63,662 bases of DNA, taken from Armatimonadota bacterium. Lineage in GTDB: Bacteria; Armatimonadota; JAAZEB01. The stretch spans positions 1-63,662 of the forward strand of contig JAAZEM010000065.1 of the NCBI GenBank assembly GCA_012512265.1, in the 5' to 3' direction. Below the pieces are notes generated by a model. It searched no databases. It saw nothing but the letters and a program-made list of their open reading frames with translations, and was not told the origin of the DNA. The translations under genes were made by a program, and so were the position numbers. Below are positions 15,485-23,023 of this stretch, one piece after another; position 1 is the first letter of the stretch, and every line of letters begins with the position of its first letter.

Positions 15485-18067
15485 ATGGATTCCATCGCCA
15501 AGGAGGTCATCCCCGTCAACATCGAGGACGAGATGCGGGAGTCGTTCCTGCTCTACTCGATGAGCGCCATCACGCAGCGCGCGATCCCCGATGTTCGAGA
15601 CGGGCTCAAACCCGTGCACCGGCGCATCCTGTGGACGATGCACGAGGATGGGATGGTGCCGGGCGGTGCCTGGTATAAATCCGCGCGCCTGGTGGGCGAC
15701 GTGATGGGGAAGTACCACCCCCACGGCGATGCCGCGATCTACGACACCATCGTCGGCATGGCACAGGATTTCAAGTCGCGCTATCCGCTGGTGGCCGGCC
15801 ACGGCAACTTCGGCTCCATCTACGGCGACAGCGCGGCGGCGATGCGCTATACCGAGGTGCGCATGGCGCCGCTCGCCCAGGAGATGGTCGTCGACATCGG
15901 CCGCGACACCGTCGACATGGTGCCGAACTACGACAACAAGCAGCTCGAGCCCGCGGTGTTGCCCTCGCGCATCCCCAACCTCCTGATCAACGGGAGCATG
16001 GGGATCGCGGTTGTCTACACCACGAACATTCCGCCACACAACCTGCGCGAGGTGTGTGACGCGGCGCTCCTCTACATCGACAACCCCAATGCCACCGTCG
16101 ACGAGCTGATGAAGGTGCTGCCCGGGCCAGACTTCCCCACCGCCGGGCTGATCCTGGGCACGCAGGGGATCCGGCAGGCGTATGAGACGGGCCGCGGCAC
16201 CATCACGATGCAGGCGAAAACAGCCATCGAGCCGCTTGAAGGCGGGCGCTCGGCGATCGTCATCACCGAGATCCCCTTCATGGTCAATGCCCAGCGCCTG
16301 ATCGAGGAGCAGATTGCCGGCCTGGTCAAAGAGAAGAAGCTCCCCGAGGTGAGCGCCATTCACGATCACTCCGACCGGCACGGCATGCGCATCGTGGTGG
16401 AGCTGAAGCGCGACTCGCAGCCGCGGAAGGTGCTCAACTACCTCCTGAAGCACACATCCCTGCGCTGCAACTTCAACGTGATGATGCTGGCGTTGGTCGA
16501 CCGCCAGCCGCGCGTTCTCTCGCTCAGGGAGATGCTCCATTACTACGTGGAGCACCGCAAAGATGTAATCACGCGCCGGAGTAACCACGAACTGCGCCAG
16601 CTCAAGGATCACGCGCACATCCTGGAGGGCTTGCGCATTGCGCTCTTCAACCTCGACCCGCTGATCCAGACGATCAAGGAATCGCCAGATCCGGCCACGG
16701 CGCGCGTTCGCCTGGTGGAACGCTTCGGCCTCTCCCACCCGCAGGCCGTCGCCATCCTTCAGATGCAGCTCCAGCGCCTCACCGGCCTCGAGCAAAGGAA
16801 GATTGAGGATGACTATCGCCAGACGGTGAAGCGCATCGCCTACCTGGAAGACCTCCTCTCCGACCCGGAGAAGATCCTCGGGGTGATCCGGCAGGATCTG
16901 AAGGAGATTCGAGACAAGTACGGCGACGACCGGCGTACGCGCATCATCGCGCGCGAGGCCAGCGACATTGGCGAAGAGGATGTGATCGCGGAGGAAGATA
17001 CGATCGTAACGATCACGCGCGATGGCTACATCAAGCGCGTGCCGATCGACACCTTCCGCAGCCAGCACCGTGGCGGGCGCGGAGTGATCGCGGCCAACGC
17101 CAAGGAAGAGGATAGCCTCTCGCAGCTCTTCATCGCGACAACGCACCACTACGTTCTCTTCTTCACCGATAAGGGGAAGGTGTATCGCCTCAAGGCCTAC
17201 GAGGTGCCGCAGGCGTCGCGCACAGCGATGGGCACGGCGATCATCAACCTGATCCCAATCGAGAGCGGAGAGCGGATCACCGCCACCGTGCCGGTGCGCT
17301 CGCTGGAGGCCGACGGCTACCTGGTCATGGCCACCGAGCGGGGAGTCGTCAAGAAGACGCGCATCGCCGAGTTCAACACCGCGCGCAAAGGTGGCCTGAT
17401 CGCCATGAATATCGAGCCGGGTGACGAACTGCGCTGGGTGGATGTCACCGACGGCGAGTGCGAGATCATGCTGATCACCCGCGAGGGGCACGCGGTGCGC
17501 TTCCACGAGCAACAGGTGCGCCCGATGGGCCGCGCCGCGGCCGGCGTGCGCGGCGTCAGCCTGCGGCCTGGCGATCAGGTTGTGGCGATGACCGTCTCGC
17601 GGCCAGAGGCCGACCTCCTGGTCGTCACAGACAAGGGCTATGGCAAGCGAACGCCGGTCTCCGAGTATCGCACCAGCAATCGCGGCACGATGGGCGTGAT
17701 CACGATGAAGCTGGGCGAAAAAGTGGGGCACATCGTCGACGCCAAGGTGGTGGATGACGACGACAAGCTCCTGATGATGACGGAGAACGGGATTGCCATT
17801 CGCATCCGCGTCTCGGATATCCGCCGTTGCGGGCGCAGCACTCAGGGGGTGCGCCTGATCAACGTCAACGAGAATGATCACGTCGCCCGCGTCGAGCGCG
17901 TCGTTCGCAAGCAGCACCACGCCTCAGAGGCCGAAACCGATGGAACCCTCGCGGATCAGGCAGTGGGCAACGGGAAGGTCAAGGCCAGCCAACCTCGCGC
18001 GGCACACGCCGAGATGGATGCCGAGATCGACGCCGAAACGAACGGCAAGGCTGATACCGAGGAGTAA
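15485..18067 (+). CDS. gyrA: DNA gyrase subunit A
   Basis: 860 residues, the breakage-reunion subunit of type IIA topoisomerase; with GyrB it introduces negative supercoils using ATP. The active-site tyrosine is in AAMRYTEVRMAP (about residue 122). The quinolone region reads KYHPHGDAAIYD, with Ala where E. coli has Ser83 and Asp kept at the Asp87 position. The C-terminal six-bladed domain carries a GyrA box, SQHRGGRG, which supports gyrase rather than ParC. The C-terminal tail is acidic (Glu/Asp rich, last 25 residues). GAGGAGGTTG is a near-perfect ribosome site. It is monocistronic, with its own promoter and terminator; gyrB is not adjacent. Confidence 0.97.
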   Translation: MDSIAKEVIPVNIEDEMRESFLLYSMSAITQRAIPDVRDGLKPVHRRILWTMHEDGMVPGGAWYKSARLVGDVMGKYHPHGDAAIYDTIVGMAQDFKSRYPLVAGHGNFGSIYGDSAAAMRYTEVRMAPLAQEMVVDIGRDTVDMVPNYDNKQLEPAVLPSRIPNLLINGSMGIAVVYTTNIPPHNLREVCDAALLYIDNPNATVDELMKVLPGPDFPTAGLILGTQGIRQAYETGRGTITMQAKTAIEPLEGGRSAIVITEIPFMVNAQRLIEEQIAGLVKEKKLPEVSAIHDHSDRHGMRIVVELKRDSQPRKVLNYLLKHTSLRCNFNVMMLALVDRQPRVLSLREMLHYYVEHRKDVITRRSNHELRQLKDHAHILEGLRIALFNLDPLIQTIKESPDPATARVRLVERFGLSHPQAVAILQMQLQRLTGLEQRKIEDDYRQTVKRIAYLEDLLSDPEKILGVIRQDLKEIRDKYGDDRRTRIIAREASDIGEEDVIAEEDTIVTITRDGYIKRVPIDTFRSQHRGGRGVIAANAKEEDSLSQLFIATTHHYVLFFTDKGKVYRLKAYEVPQASRTAMGTAIINLIPIESGERITATVPVRSLEADGYLVMATERGVVKKTRIAEFNTARKGGLIAMNIEPGDELRWVDVTDGECEIMLITREGHAVRFHEQQVRPMGRAAAGVRGVSLRPGDQVVAMTVSRPEADLLVVTDKGYGKRTPVSEYRTSNRGTMGVITMKLGEKVGHIVDAKVVDDDDKLLMMTENGIAIRIRVSDIRRCGRSTQGVRLINVNENDHVARVERVVRKQHHASEAETDGTLADQAVGNGKVKASQPRAAHAEMDAEIDAETNGKADTEE

Positions 18068-18076
18068 CCCCCTCTT

Positions 18077-18119
18077 CCCCGCCGGGCCGGCCATCAGCGG
18101 TCCGGCGGGGTTTCTTCTT
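18077..18119 (+). terminator. Intrinsic terminator of gyrA
   Basis: CCCCGCCGG (18077-18085) pairs with CCGGCGGGG (18102-18110), with a few more inner pairs, and is followed by TTTCTTCTT. It lies 10 bp after the gyrA stop. Confidence 0.8.
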
Positions 18120-18319
18120 CCCCTGCGCCTCCACCCGATGCATCCCCTCCGAATGGTACGGCACGCCCTCGGGAATCTCCCGAGGGACCACGCTGCCGGC
18201 GCCAGTCACCGCGCGAGACCTGACCCGCGTGCCCGGCAGGAAGAGCCTGGTCGATTCGAGAAATCGGTCTGGGTGTCGGCGGCGAACTGAACCCCTGCCG
18301 GCGACACCTGGAGGAATCA

Positions 18320-19366
18320 ATGGCACACCGATACACCTCGACCCGGCAGTTCTTCCTGGACCTGATCCGCGACTACGAGCCGGAACTCACCTTCCGCGGC
18401 ACGACGCGCGAGGAGTTCGATTCGTGGCAGGCCGCTTTCCGGCAGCGCTTCCTTGAATGCCTCGGCCCCCTACCTCCCGCCGTGCCTTTCGAGACAGAGG
18501 TTCTCTGGCGCATTGAAGAAGACGGCCTCATTAAGGAGAAGATCCTGTTTGACACCGCGCCATTCACAACCGTGCCCGCCATTCTTCTCCGCCCGGCGGA
18601 TACGGAACAGGGCCGGCGCCGCGCCGCCATCGTTTGCATCCACGGGCACGGCCCCCACGGCAAGGATCCCGTCGCCGGCGCGCGTTACCCCGAGGCTCAG
18701 CAGAACGCATCCTACTACAACTATAACTACGGCGAGCAGATGGCGCGCCAGGGCTTCGTCACGATCTGCCCGGACATGCGCCCCTTCGGCGAGCGCTCCG
18801 ATCACTTCCCCGGCGAGAGGCCCATTCCAGGGCGTGACCCCTGCAATGTCCATTTCCTCAAGGGGGCGCTCCTCGGCTTCAACCTGCTTGCGTATAACCT
18901 GTGGGACCTGATGAAGTGCGTCGATCTCCTCCAGGAGATGCCATTCGTCGATCCGGAGCGCATCGGGGCAATGGGCCTGAGCGGAGGCAGCGCGCACGTG
19001 ATGCACTTTGCCGCGCTGGATACGCGTATCCGGGCGACCGATATCATCTGCGCCCTCAACTCCTACCGGGCGTGGGCCATCGGTATCGACAACTTCTGTG
19101 GCACGCAATTCCTTCCCGGCATGTTTCGCTACGGCGACCACGCCGAGATCTGCGGCTTAATCTGCCCGCGTCCCCTGTTGGTGGAGAGCGGTGGCTTCGA
19201 CTATGGCTTCCCGCCCGACGCCACGGCCCAAGCGCAGGCACGGGTGGCGCAGATCTACCAGGCCGCGGGCGTGCCAGCCCACTTCGAGATCGACATGGGC
19301 TATGGCGGCCACCAGTACTACGGCAACAAAGCTATCGAGTTCTTCCACAAGCACCTGGGCGACTGA
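18320..19366 (+). CDS. Alpha/beta hydrolase, acetyl-esterase-like
   Basis: 348 residues, with the alpha/beta hydrolase core after about 95 N-terminal residues. The oxyanion strand is AIVCIHGHGPHGKDP. The nucleophile elbow is GAMGLSGGSAH, the acid is probably the Asp in ESGGFDYGFPPDA and the histidine is in MGYGGHQYYG. The pattern resembles the acetyl xylan esterase / Abhydrolase_7 proteins found beside carbohydrate genes in Armatimonadota, Planctomycetes and Acidobacteria. No signal peptide, so cytoplasmic. The oxidoreductase gene 118 bp downstream is on the same strand and may be co-transcribed. Deacetylation of a sugar is a plausible but unproven role. Confidence 0.8.
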   Translation: MAHRYTSTRQFFLDLIRDYEPELTFRGTTREEFDSWQAAFRQRFLECLGPLPPAVPFETEVLWRIEEDGLIKEKILFDTAPFTTVPAILLRPADTEQGRRRAAIVCIHGHGPHGKDPVAGARYPEAQQNASYYNYNYGEQMARQGFVTICPDMRPFGERSDHFPGERPIPGRDPCNVHFLKGALLGFNLLAYNLWDLMKCVDLLQEMPFVDPERIGAMGLSGGSAHVMHFAALDTRIRATDIICALNSYRAWAIGIDNFCGTQFLPGMFRYGDHAEICGLICPRPLLVESGGFDYGFPPDATAQAQARVAQIYQAAGVPAHFEIDMGYGGHQYYGNKAIEFFHKHLGD

Positions 19367-19484
19367 GGCAAGCGCCCGGCAAGCACTGCCTGCTCCTCTC
19401 CACGGAGATACCCGGCCCCAGCGGGCCAGAGTGCCCTGGCCGGGCCAGGCAGGCAGAACCCCATGAGAGAATGCAAGGGAACCC

Positions 19485-20657
19485 ATGCTCAAACTCGGCG
19501 TGATCGGATATGGCAAGCGGATCAGCGGCGTCATCCAGCATGAACTGCGGCGGCTGGAGCCGGATGCCCGCGTGGTGGCCGTGGTGGACCCGGATGAAGC
19601 AGGCGCGCGCAGCCGACTGGCGGAGTGTGACCAGAGCGACGTCGTCTTCTACGACACCGTCGAGGAGATGGTGCGCAAAGCAAAGCTGGATGCGGTGCTG
19701 GTGGGCACGCGCTGTAACCTGCATGCCCCGTATGGCATTGAGATGGCGCGCTACGATCTCCCGCTCTTCCTGGAGAAGCCGGTGGCCATCTCGATGGAGC
19801 AGGCGGTCGGGCTGGAACGCGCCTTCGAGAACTCGCGCTGTGAGGTGGTCGTCAGCTTCCCGCTGCGTGTCTCGCCCCTCTGCTGCCTGGCGCGCCAGTA
19901 TCTCGCGGAAGGAGCCGTGGGCACCCCGGAGCATATCCTGGCGGTCAACTACGTGCCCTACGGCACGGTCTACTGGGATGCCGGCTACCGAAACTTCGAG
20001 ATCACCCAGGGCCTCTTCCTCCAGAAAGCGACGCACGATTTCGACTATATGGCGTTCCTGATGGACTCGCCGATTGTGCGCGTCGCCGCGATGGCCTCCT
20101 GGGGGCGCGTCTTCGGCGGCAAGAAGCCGGCCGGGCTCACGTGCGGGCAGTGCGATGAAGCGGAGACCTGCCTGGAGAGCCCGCGGAATCGCCGGCGCAA
20201 CCTCTCCGGCGGCACGCAGGCGGATCATCCCTGCACCTTCGGGGAGGATTGCGGGTCGCCCGAGACGGGCATGAATGAGGACTCCTCCAGCGCGCTCGTT
20301 GAGTTCGCGTCCGGCGCCAAAGGCGTCTATACCCAGGTCTTCTACGCCCGGCGCGATGCCGCCACTCGCGGCGCGACCGTGAGCGGCTATCTCGGCACCG
20401 TCAGCTTCGACTGGTACACCAACGAGCTGAAGCGGGTGCGCCATCACGCTCCGTTCAGCGATACGGTGAAGGGCGGGCAAGGGCTCGGTCACTTCGGCGG
20501 CGATACGGCGCTGATGGAGAACTTCCTGGACGTGCTCCGTGGCCGCGCGCATTCGCGCACGCCGATCCAGACCGGCATCCAGAGCGTCTACGCGTGCCTG
20601 GCGGCCAAGGAATCGGCCGAGACCGGGCGCTTCGTGGACGTGCGCCAGATCGGATAA
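19485..20657 (+). CDS. Gfo/Idh/MocA-family NAD(P)-dependent oxidoreductase
   Basis: 390 residues. The N-terminal Rossmann fold starts LGVIGYGKR and carries the family motif FLEKPVAISMEQ, whose Lys is catalytic in relatives. The C-terminal domain has the usual substrate segment KATHDFDYMAF. A cysteine-rich insert follows (about residues 222-265): CGQCDEAETC, then CTFGEDC, which looks like a structural metal site, a feature of one subfamily. The family oxidises or epimerises sugars, inositols and related compounds. It has no signal peptide. The preceding esterase gene may deliver its substrate. A 15-bp hairpin follows the stop. The substrate is unknown. Confidence 0.88.
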   Translation: MLKLGVIGYGKRISGVIQHELRRLEPDARVVAVVDPDEAGARSRLAECDQSDVVFYDTVEEMVRKAKLDAVLVGTRCNLHAPYGIEMARYDLPLFLEKPVAISMEQAVGLERAFENSRCEVVVSFPLRVSPLCCLARQYLAEGAVGTPEHILAVNYVPYGTVYWDAGYRNFEITQGLFLQKATHDFDYMAFLMDSPIVRVAAMASWGRVFGGKKPAGLTCGQCDEAETCLESPRNRRRNLSGGTQADHPCTFGEDCGSPETGMNEDSSSALVEFASGAKGVYTQVFYARRDAATRGATVSGYLGTVSFDWYTNELKRVRHHAPFSDTVKGGQGLGHFGGDTALMENFLDVLRGRAHSRTPIQTGIQSVYACLAAKESAETGRFVDVRQIG

Positions 20658-20668
20658 CCAGAGGCACA

Positions 20669-20712
20669 GAGGTGAAGGGGCGTTGCCGGACGCGGTGACG
20701 CCCCTTCACCTC
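20669..20712 (+). terminator. Strong hairpin after the oxidoreductase gene (no U-tract)
   Basis: GAGGTGAAGGGGCGT (20669-20683) and ACGCCCCTTCACCTC (20698-20712) form a perfect 15-bp stem starting 11 bp after the stop. There is no T-run, so it may protect the 3' end or act with Rho. Between it and the mraZ promoter (20713-21035) I see nothing coding. Confidence 0.55.
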
Positions 20713-21035
20713 GCCGCCGGGTGGCGCAGCGAGGCTTTTCGCGCGTCCGTCTCCGACGCTCGCATCCCCCTCCCTCCAGAGGCCTTCTGCTTGCCGAGCG
20801 TATTCACGGTCCCGGCGCCAGTCCCACTCGTCCTTGGTGCCCCATTCCCCCGGATAGGACCGTCCCCAGGCTCGCCGCCTCTTCTGCGCGCTCCCTCGCC
20901 CTCCGAAAGGCACGCGCGCTCTCTACAGAACAGCCGCCGGCGGGATCGCGCTTCCTTCTCACCCGCCTGTACCCCACGCGCTCGCGTGGCACACCGCCGT
21001 CCTCCCATCGTGTGAAGATTGCCCCCACGTACCTA

Positions 21036-21065
21036 TTGACAGGCATGTGGTGACTAAGGTATACT
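21036..21065 (+). promoter_or_regulatory. dcw cluster promoter (PmraZ)
   Basis: TTGACA, 18-bp spacer, TATACT. It is the strongest promoter upstream of the division/cell-wall cluster. A potential upstream GTG for mraZ at 21047 lies between the -35 and -10 boxes, so it cannot be in the transcript and the mraZ start must be downstream. Confidence 0.82.
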
Positions 21066-21067
21066 GC

Positions 21068-21108
21068 GGTGGAGAGCCAGAGGGAACCTGGTGGAGACCC
21101 GGTGGAGA
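21068..21108 (+). promoter_or_regulatory. Direct repeats GGTGGAGA: candidate MraZ operator
   Basis: GGTGGAGA occurs at 21068-21075, 21090-21097 and 21101-21108. A degenerate copy (AGAGGGAA) fills the 21079 position, giving an 11-bp period just after the -10 box. MraZ of other bacteria binds short G-rich direct repeats of near-helical period in its own promoter, so autoregulation is likely. The last copy also serves as part of the ribosome site. Confidence 0.55.
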
Positions 21109-21115
21109 CCCCGCG

Positions 21116-21568
21116 GTGTTTATCGGCGAATACGAGCATAGCCTCGACGACAAGGGGAGAATCGTCCTCCCAATAAAGTTCCGCTATTCGCTCGGTGAGA
21201 AGTTCTTCATCACCAAGGGCCTGCACGGGTGTCTTTTCATCTTCCCTGAGCCAGAGTGGACCAAGTTCAATCAGAGCTTGAGCGAGCAGCCTGTCGTCAA
21301 CCTGGATGCGACGCGGTTGCAGCGGTTCTTCTCGGCGAGCGCGTTTGAGGTGACGACGGATAGCCAGAACCGTCTGGCGATTCCGGCGGTGCTTCGGAAG
21401 TACGCCCAGATCGAGGATCAGGCCGTTGTCGTGGGCGCCGCCAACCGCGTGGAGATCTGGAATCCGGAGCGATGGGAAGCGGTGAATAGCGATATCACTC
21501 CGGAAGAGATCGCGGCCTCGGCACAGGCTCTCGGCTTGAGTGGGAGCAACGGTGCGCCGGTTGCCTGA
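21116..21568 (+). CDS. mraZ: Transcriptional regulator MraZ
   Basis: 150 residues, two SpoVT-AbrB-like repeats: FIGEYEHSLDDKGRIVLP at the N-terminus and FEVTTDSQNRLAIPAVLR in the middle; each has the conserved D-x-K/Q-x-R-x-x-x-P pattern. MraZ forms a ring and represses the dcw operon in E. coli. I start it at GTG 21116 because homologues begin at the FIGEYEH position and the promoter excludes the upstream GTG at 21047. GGTGGAG repeats precede it. It overlaps rsmH by 17 bp, so the two are translationally linked. It sits at its normal place as first gene of the cluster. Confidence 0.93.
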   Translation: MFIGEYEHSLDDKGRIVLPIKFRYSLGEKFFITKGLHGCLFIFPEPEWTKFNQSLSEQPVVNLDATRLQRFFSASAFEVTTDSQNRLAIPAVLRKYAQIEDQAVVVGAANRVEIWNPERWEAVNSDITPEEIAASAQALGLSGSNGAPVA

Positions 21569-22532
21569 TAGGCTGCCATCCGGGCCCTCGTCCAGCCCCT
21601 ATCATGTGCCCGTTCTCCTCGCGCAGGTCCTCACCTTTCTGCGGCCGCGCCCGGGGGGCATCTACGTCGATGGCACGTTGGGCGATGGCGGCTACGCCGA
21701 GGCGATCCTTCGCGAGAGCAGCCCGGACGGCATCGTCATTGGCATTGACCGGGATCCCGAGGCACTAGCTACCGCGCGATCACGGCTCTCGGAGTATGGA
21801 GACCGGCTGCGCACGGTCCACGCGACCTATGACCGGGTGGCCGAGGTGGTCCATGCTCAGGGCCTGGCCGCGGTGCAGGGAGTGGTTTTCGACCTGGGGG
21901 TTTCCTCCCGCCAGCTCGACCAGGCGGTGCGGGGCTTCTCCTTCCGGCAGGATGCGCCGCTCGACATGCGGATGGATACGACGGCGGGCGTCACGGCCGC
22001 GGAGCTCGTGAACACGCTCCCGGAGCGGGAGCTGGAGCGCGTCCTCCGCGAGTATGGCGAGGAGCGGCTGGCCGGCCGGATCGCCCGGGCAATCGCGCAC
22101 GAGCGCGCCCTGGCTCCGATTGAGACGACAGGTCGGCTCGCCCAGATCATCTGGGACGCGGTGCCCGCGAGCTACCGGCATGGGCGCATCCACCCGGCGA
22201 CACGGAGCTTTCAGGCGATCCGGATCCTGGTGAACCGTGAGATCGATTTACTGGAGGGCGGCGTGCGGGGCGGCGTCGAGATCCTGGAGCCGGGCGCCCC
22301 GATAGTCGTCGTGGCTTATCACTCGCTGGAAGACCGCGTGATCAAGCGTCTTTTCCGTGAGTTGGCCGGGAAGGGCTTCCCCGCCGGGGAAGCGCCCACT
22401 CCCACGGTGAGGCTACTCACCCCCAAACCGCTCACGCCTGAGCCGGCCGAGGTGGCCGCCAACCCGCGGGCGCGCAGCGCGAAACTGCGCGCCGCCGAGA
22501 AGCTGCCTCCCCCGGATGTTGGCGGGCCGTGA
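21552..22532 (+). CDS. rsmH: 16S rRNA m4C1402 methyltransferase RsmH
   Basis: 326 residues. RsmH N4-methylates C1402 of 16S rRNA in the decoding centre. Evidence: YHVPVLLAQVL near the start, the SAM loop YVDGTLGDGGYAEAIL, GIDRDPEAL, the signature FDLGVSSRQLD, APLDMRMD, and the C-terminal YHSLEDRVIKR. The family length is 300-320 residues. GTG at 21552 is preceded by GGGAG; a GTG at 21540 is also in frame. The start lies inside the end of mraZ. It is the standard second gene of the dcw cluster and followed by ftsL 47 bp later. Confidence 0.96.
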   Translation: MRRLPDRLPSGPSSSPYHVPVLLAQVLTFLRPRPGGIYVDGTLGDGGYAEAILRESSPDGIVIGIDRDPEALATARSRLSEYGDRLRTVHATYDRVAEVVHAQGLAAVQGVVFDLGVSSRQLDQAVRGFSFRQDAPLDMRMDTTAGVTAAELVNTLPERELERVLREYGEERLAGRIARAIAHERALAPIETTGRLAQIIWDAVPASYRHGRIHPATRSFQAIRILVNREIDLLEGGVRGGVEILEPGAPIVVVAYHSLEDRVIKRLFRELAGKGFPAGEAPTPTVRLLTPKPLTPEPAEVAANPRARSAKLRAAEKLPPPDVGGP

Positions 22533-22579
22533 CCCGGCGCGCGGGTGTCTGGTAGCGGCAGGGGTAAGAAATAACTGCG

Positions 22580-23005
22580 ATGGAGGTGCTGGTCGTGAAC
22601 GCTGTGCCCGAGAACGTAACCCGGATGATTTCGACGGGGTCACAAACCTCCGCCGCGACCCCGGCGCCCCGCCCCAGACGGAGGCGGCGCGCTAACTCGC
22701 GCCGTGCCGCCCTGCTGCTCGGCTCGTGTACCCTGCTGGCTGCCCTTCCAGTGGTCTACGTCGCTTCGTACGCCAGTGCCACCCGCCACTCCTATCAGCA
22801 TAGCCGGCTGCAGGCCCGCCTGCATCAGCTCCAGGAGGACCGCAAGCTGCTGGAGGCGCAGGTGGCGGATCTCCAGCGCACCGACCGCGTTCTCTACGAG
22901 GCCAAACGAATCGGGATGCAGCCGCGCGAAGCCCTGCAGTACGTCGCCATCGTCCCGTCAAAGGCGCCCGCGCGCGAGATTCGCCAGGCCTCCGCCCGAC
23001 CGTAA
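22580..23005 (+). CDS. ftsL: Cell division protein FtsL-like
   Basis: Up to 141 residues: a basic cytoplasmic N-terminus, one transmembrane helix (about 45-65, LLLGSCTLLAALPVVYVASY) and a periplasmic coiled coil (about 75-115, with LQARLHQLQEDRKLLEAQV) ending in the FtsL-typical RIGMQPREALQYV. FtsL joins FtsB/FtsQ to activate the FtsWI septal synthase. The sequence family is weakly conserved, so the call rests on topology, the terminal motif and the place between rsmH and ftsI. The start is uncertain: GTG at 22595 has GGAGGTG at good distance, better than ATG 22580. Confidence 0.82.
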   Translation: MEVLVVNAVPENVTRMISTGSQTSAATPAPRPRRRRRANSRRAALLLGSCTLLAALPVVYVASYASATRHSYQHSRLQARLHQLQEDRKLLEAQVADLQRTDRVLYEAKRIGMQPREALQYVAIVPSKAPAREIRQASARP

Positions 23006-23023
23006 CACGGGAGGGTGGTTTCA

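Noticed and set aside
21047-21115. Longer mraZ starting at GTG 21047
   Set aside because: The start would lie between the -35 and -10 boxes and adds 23 residues not found in MraZ homologues.
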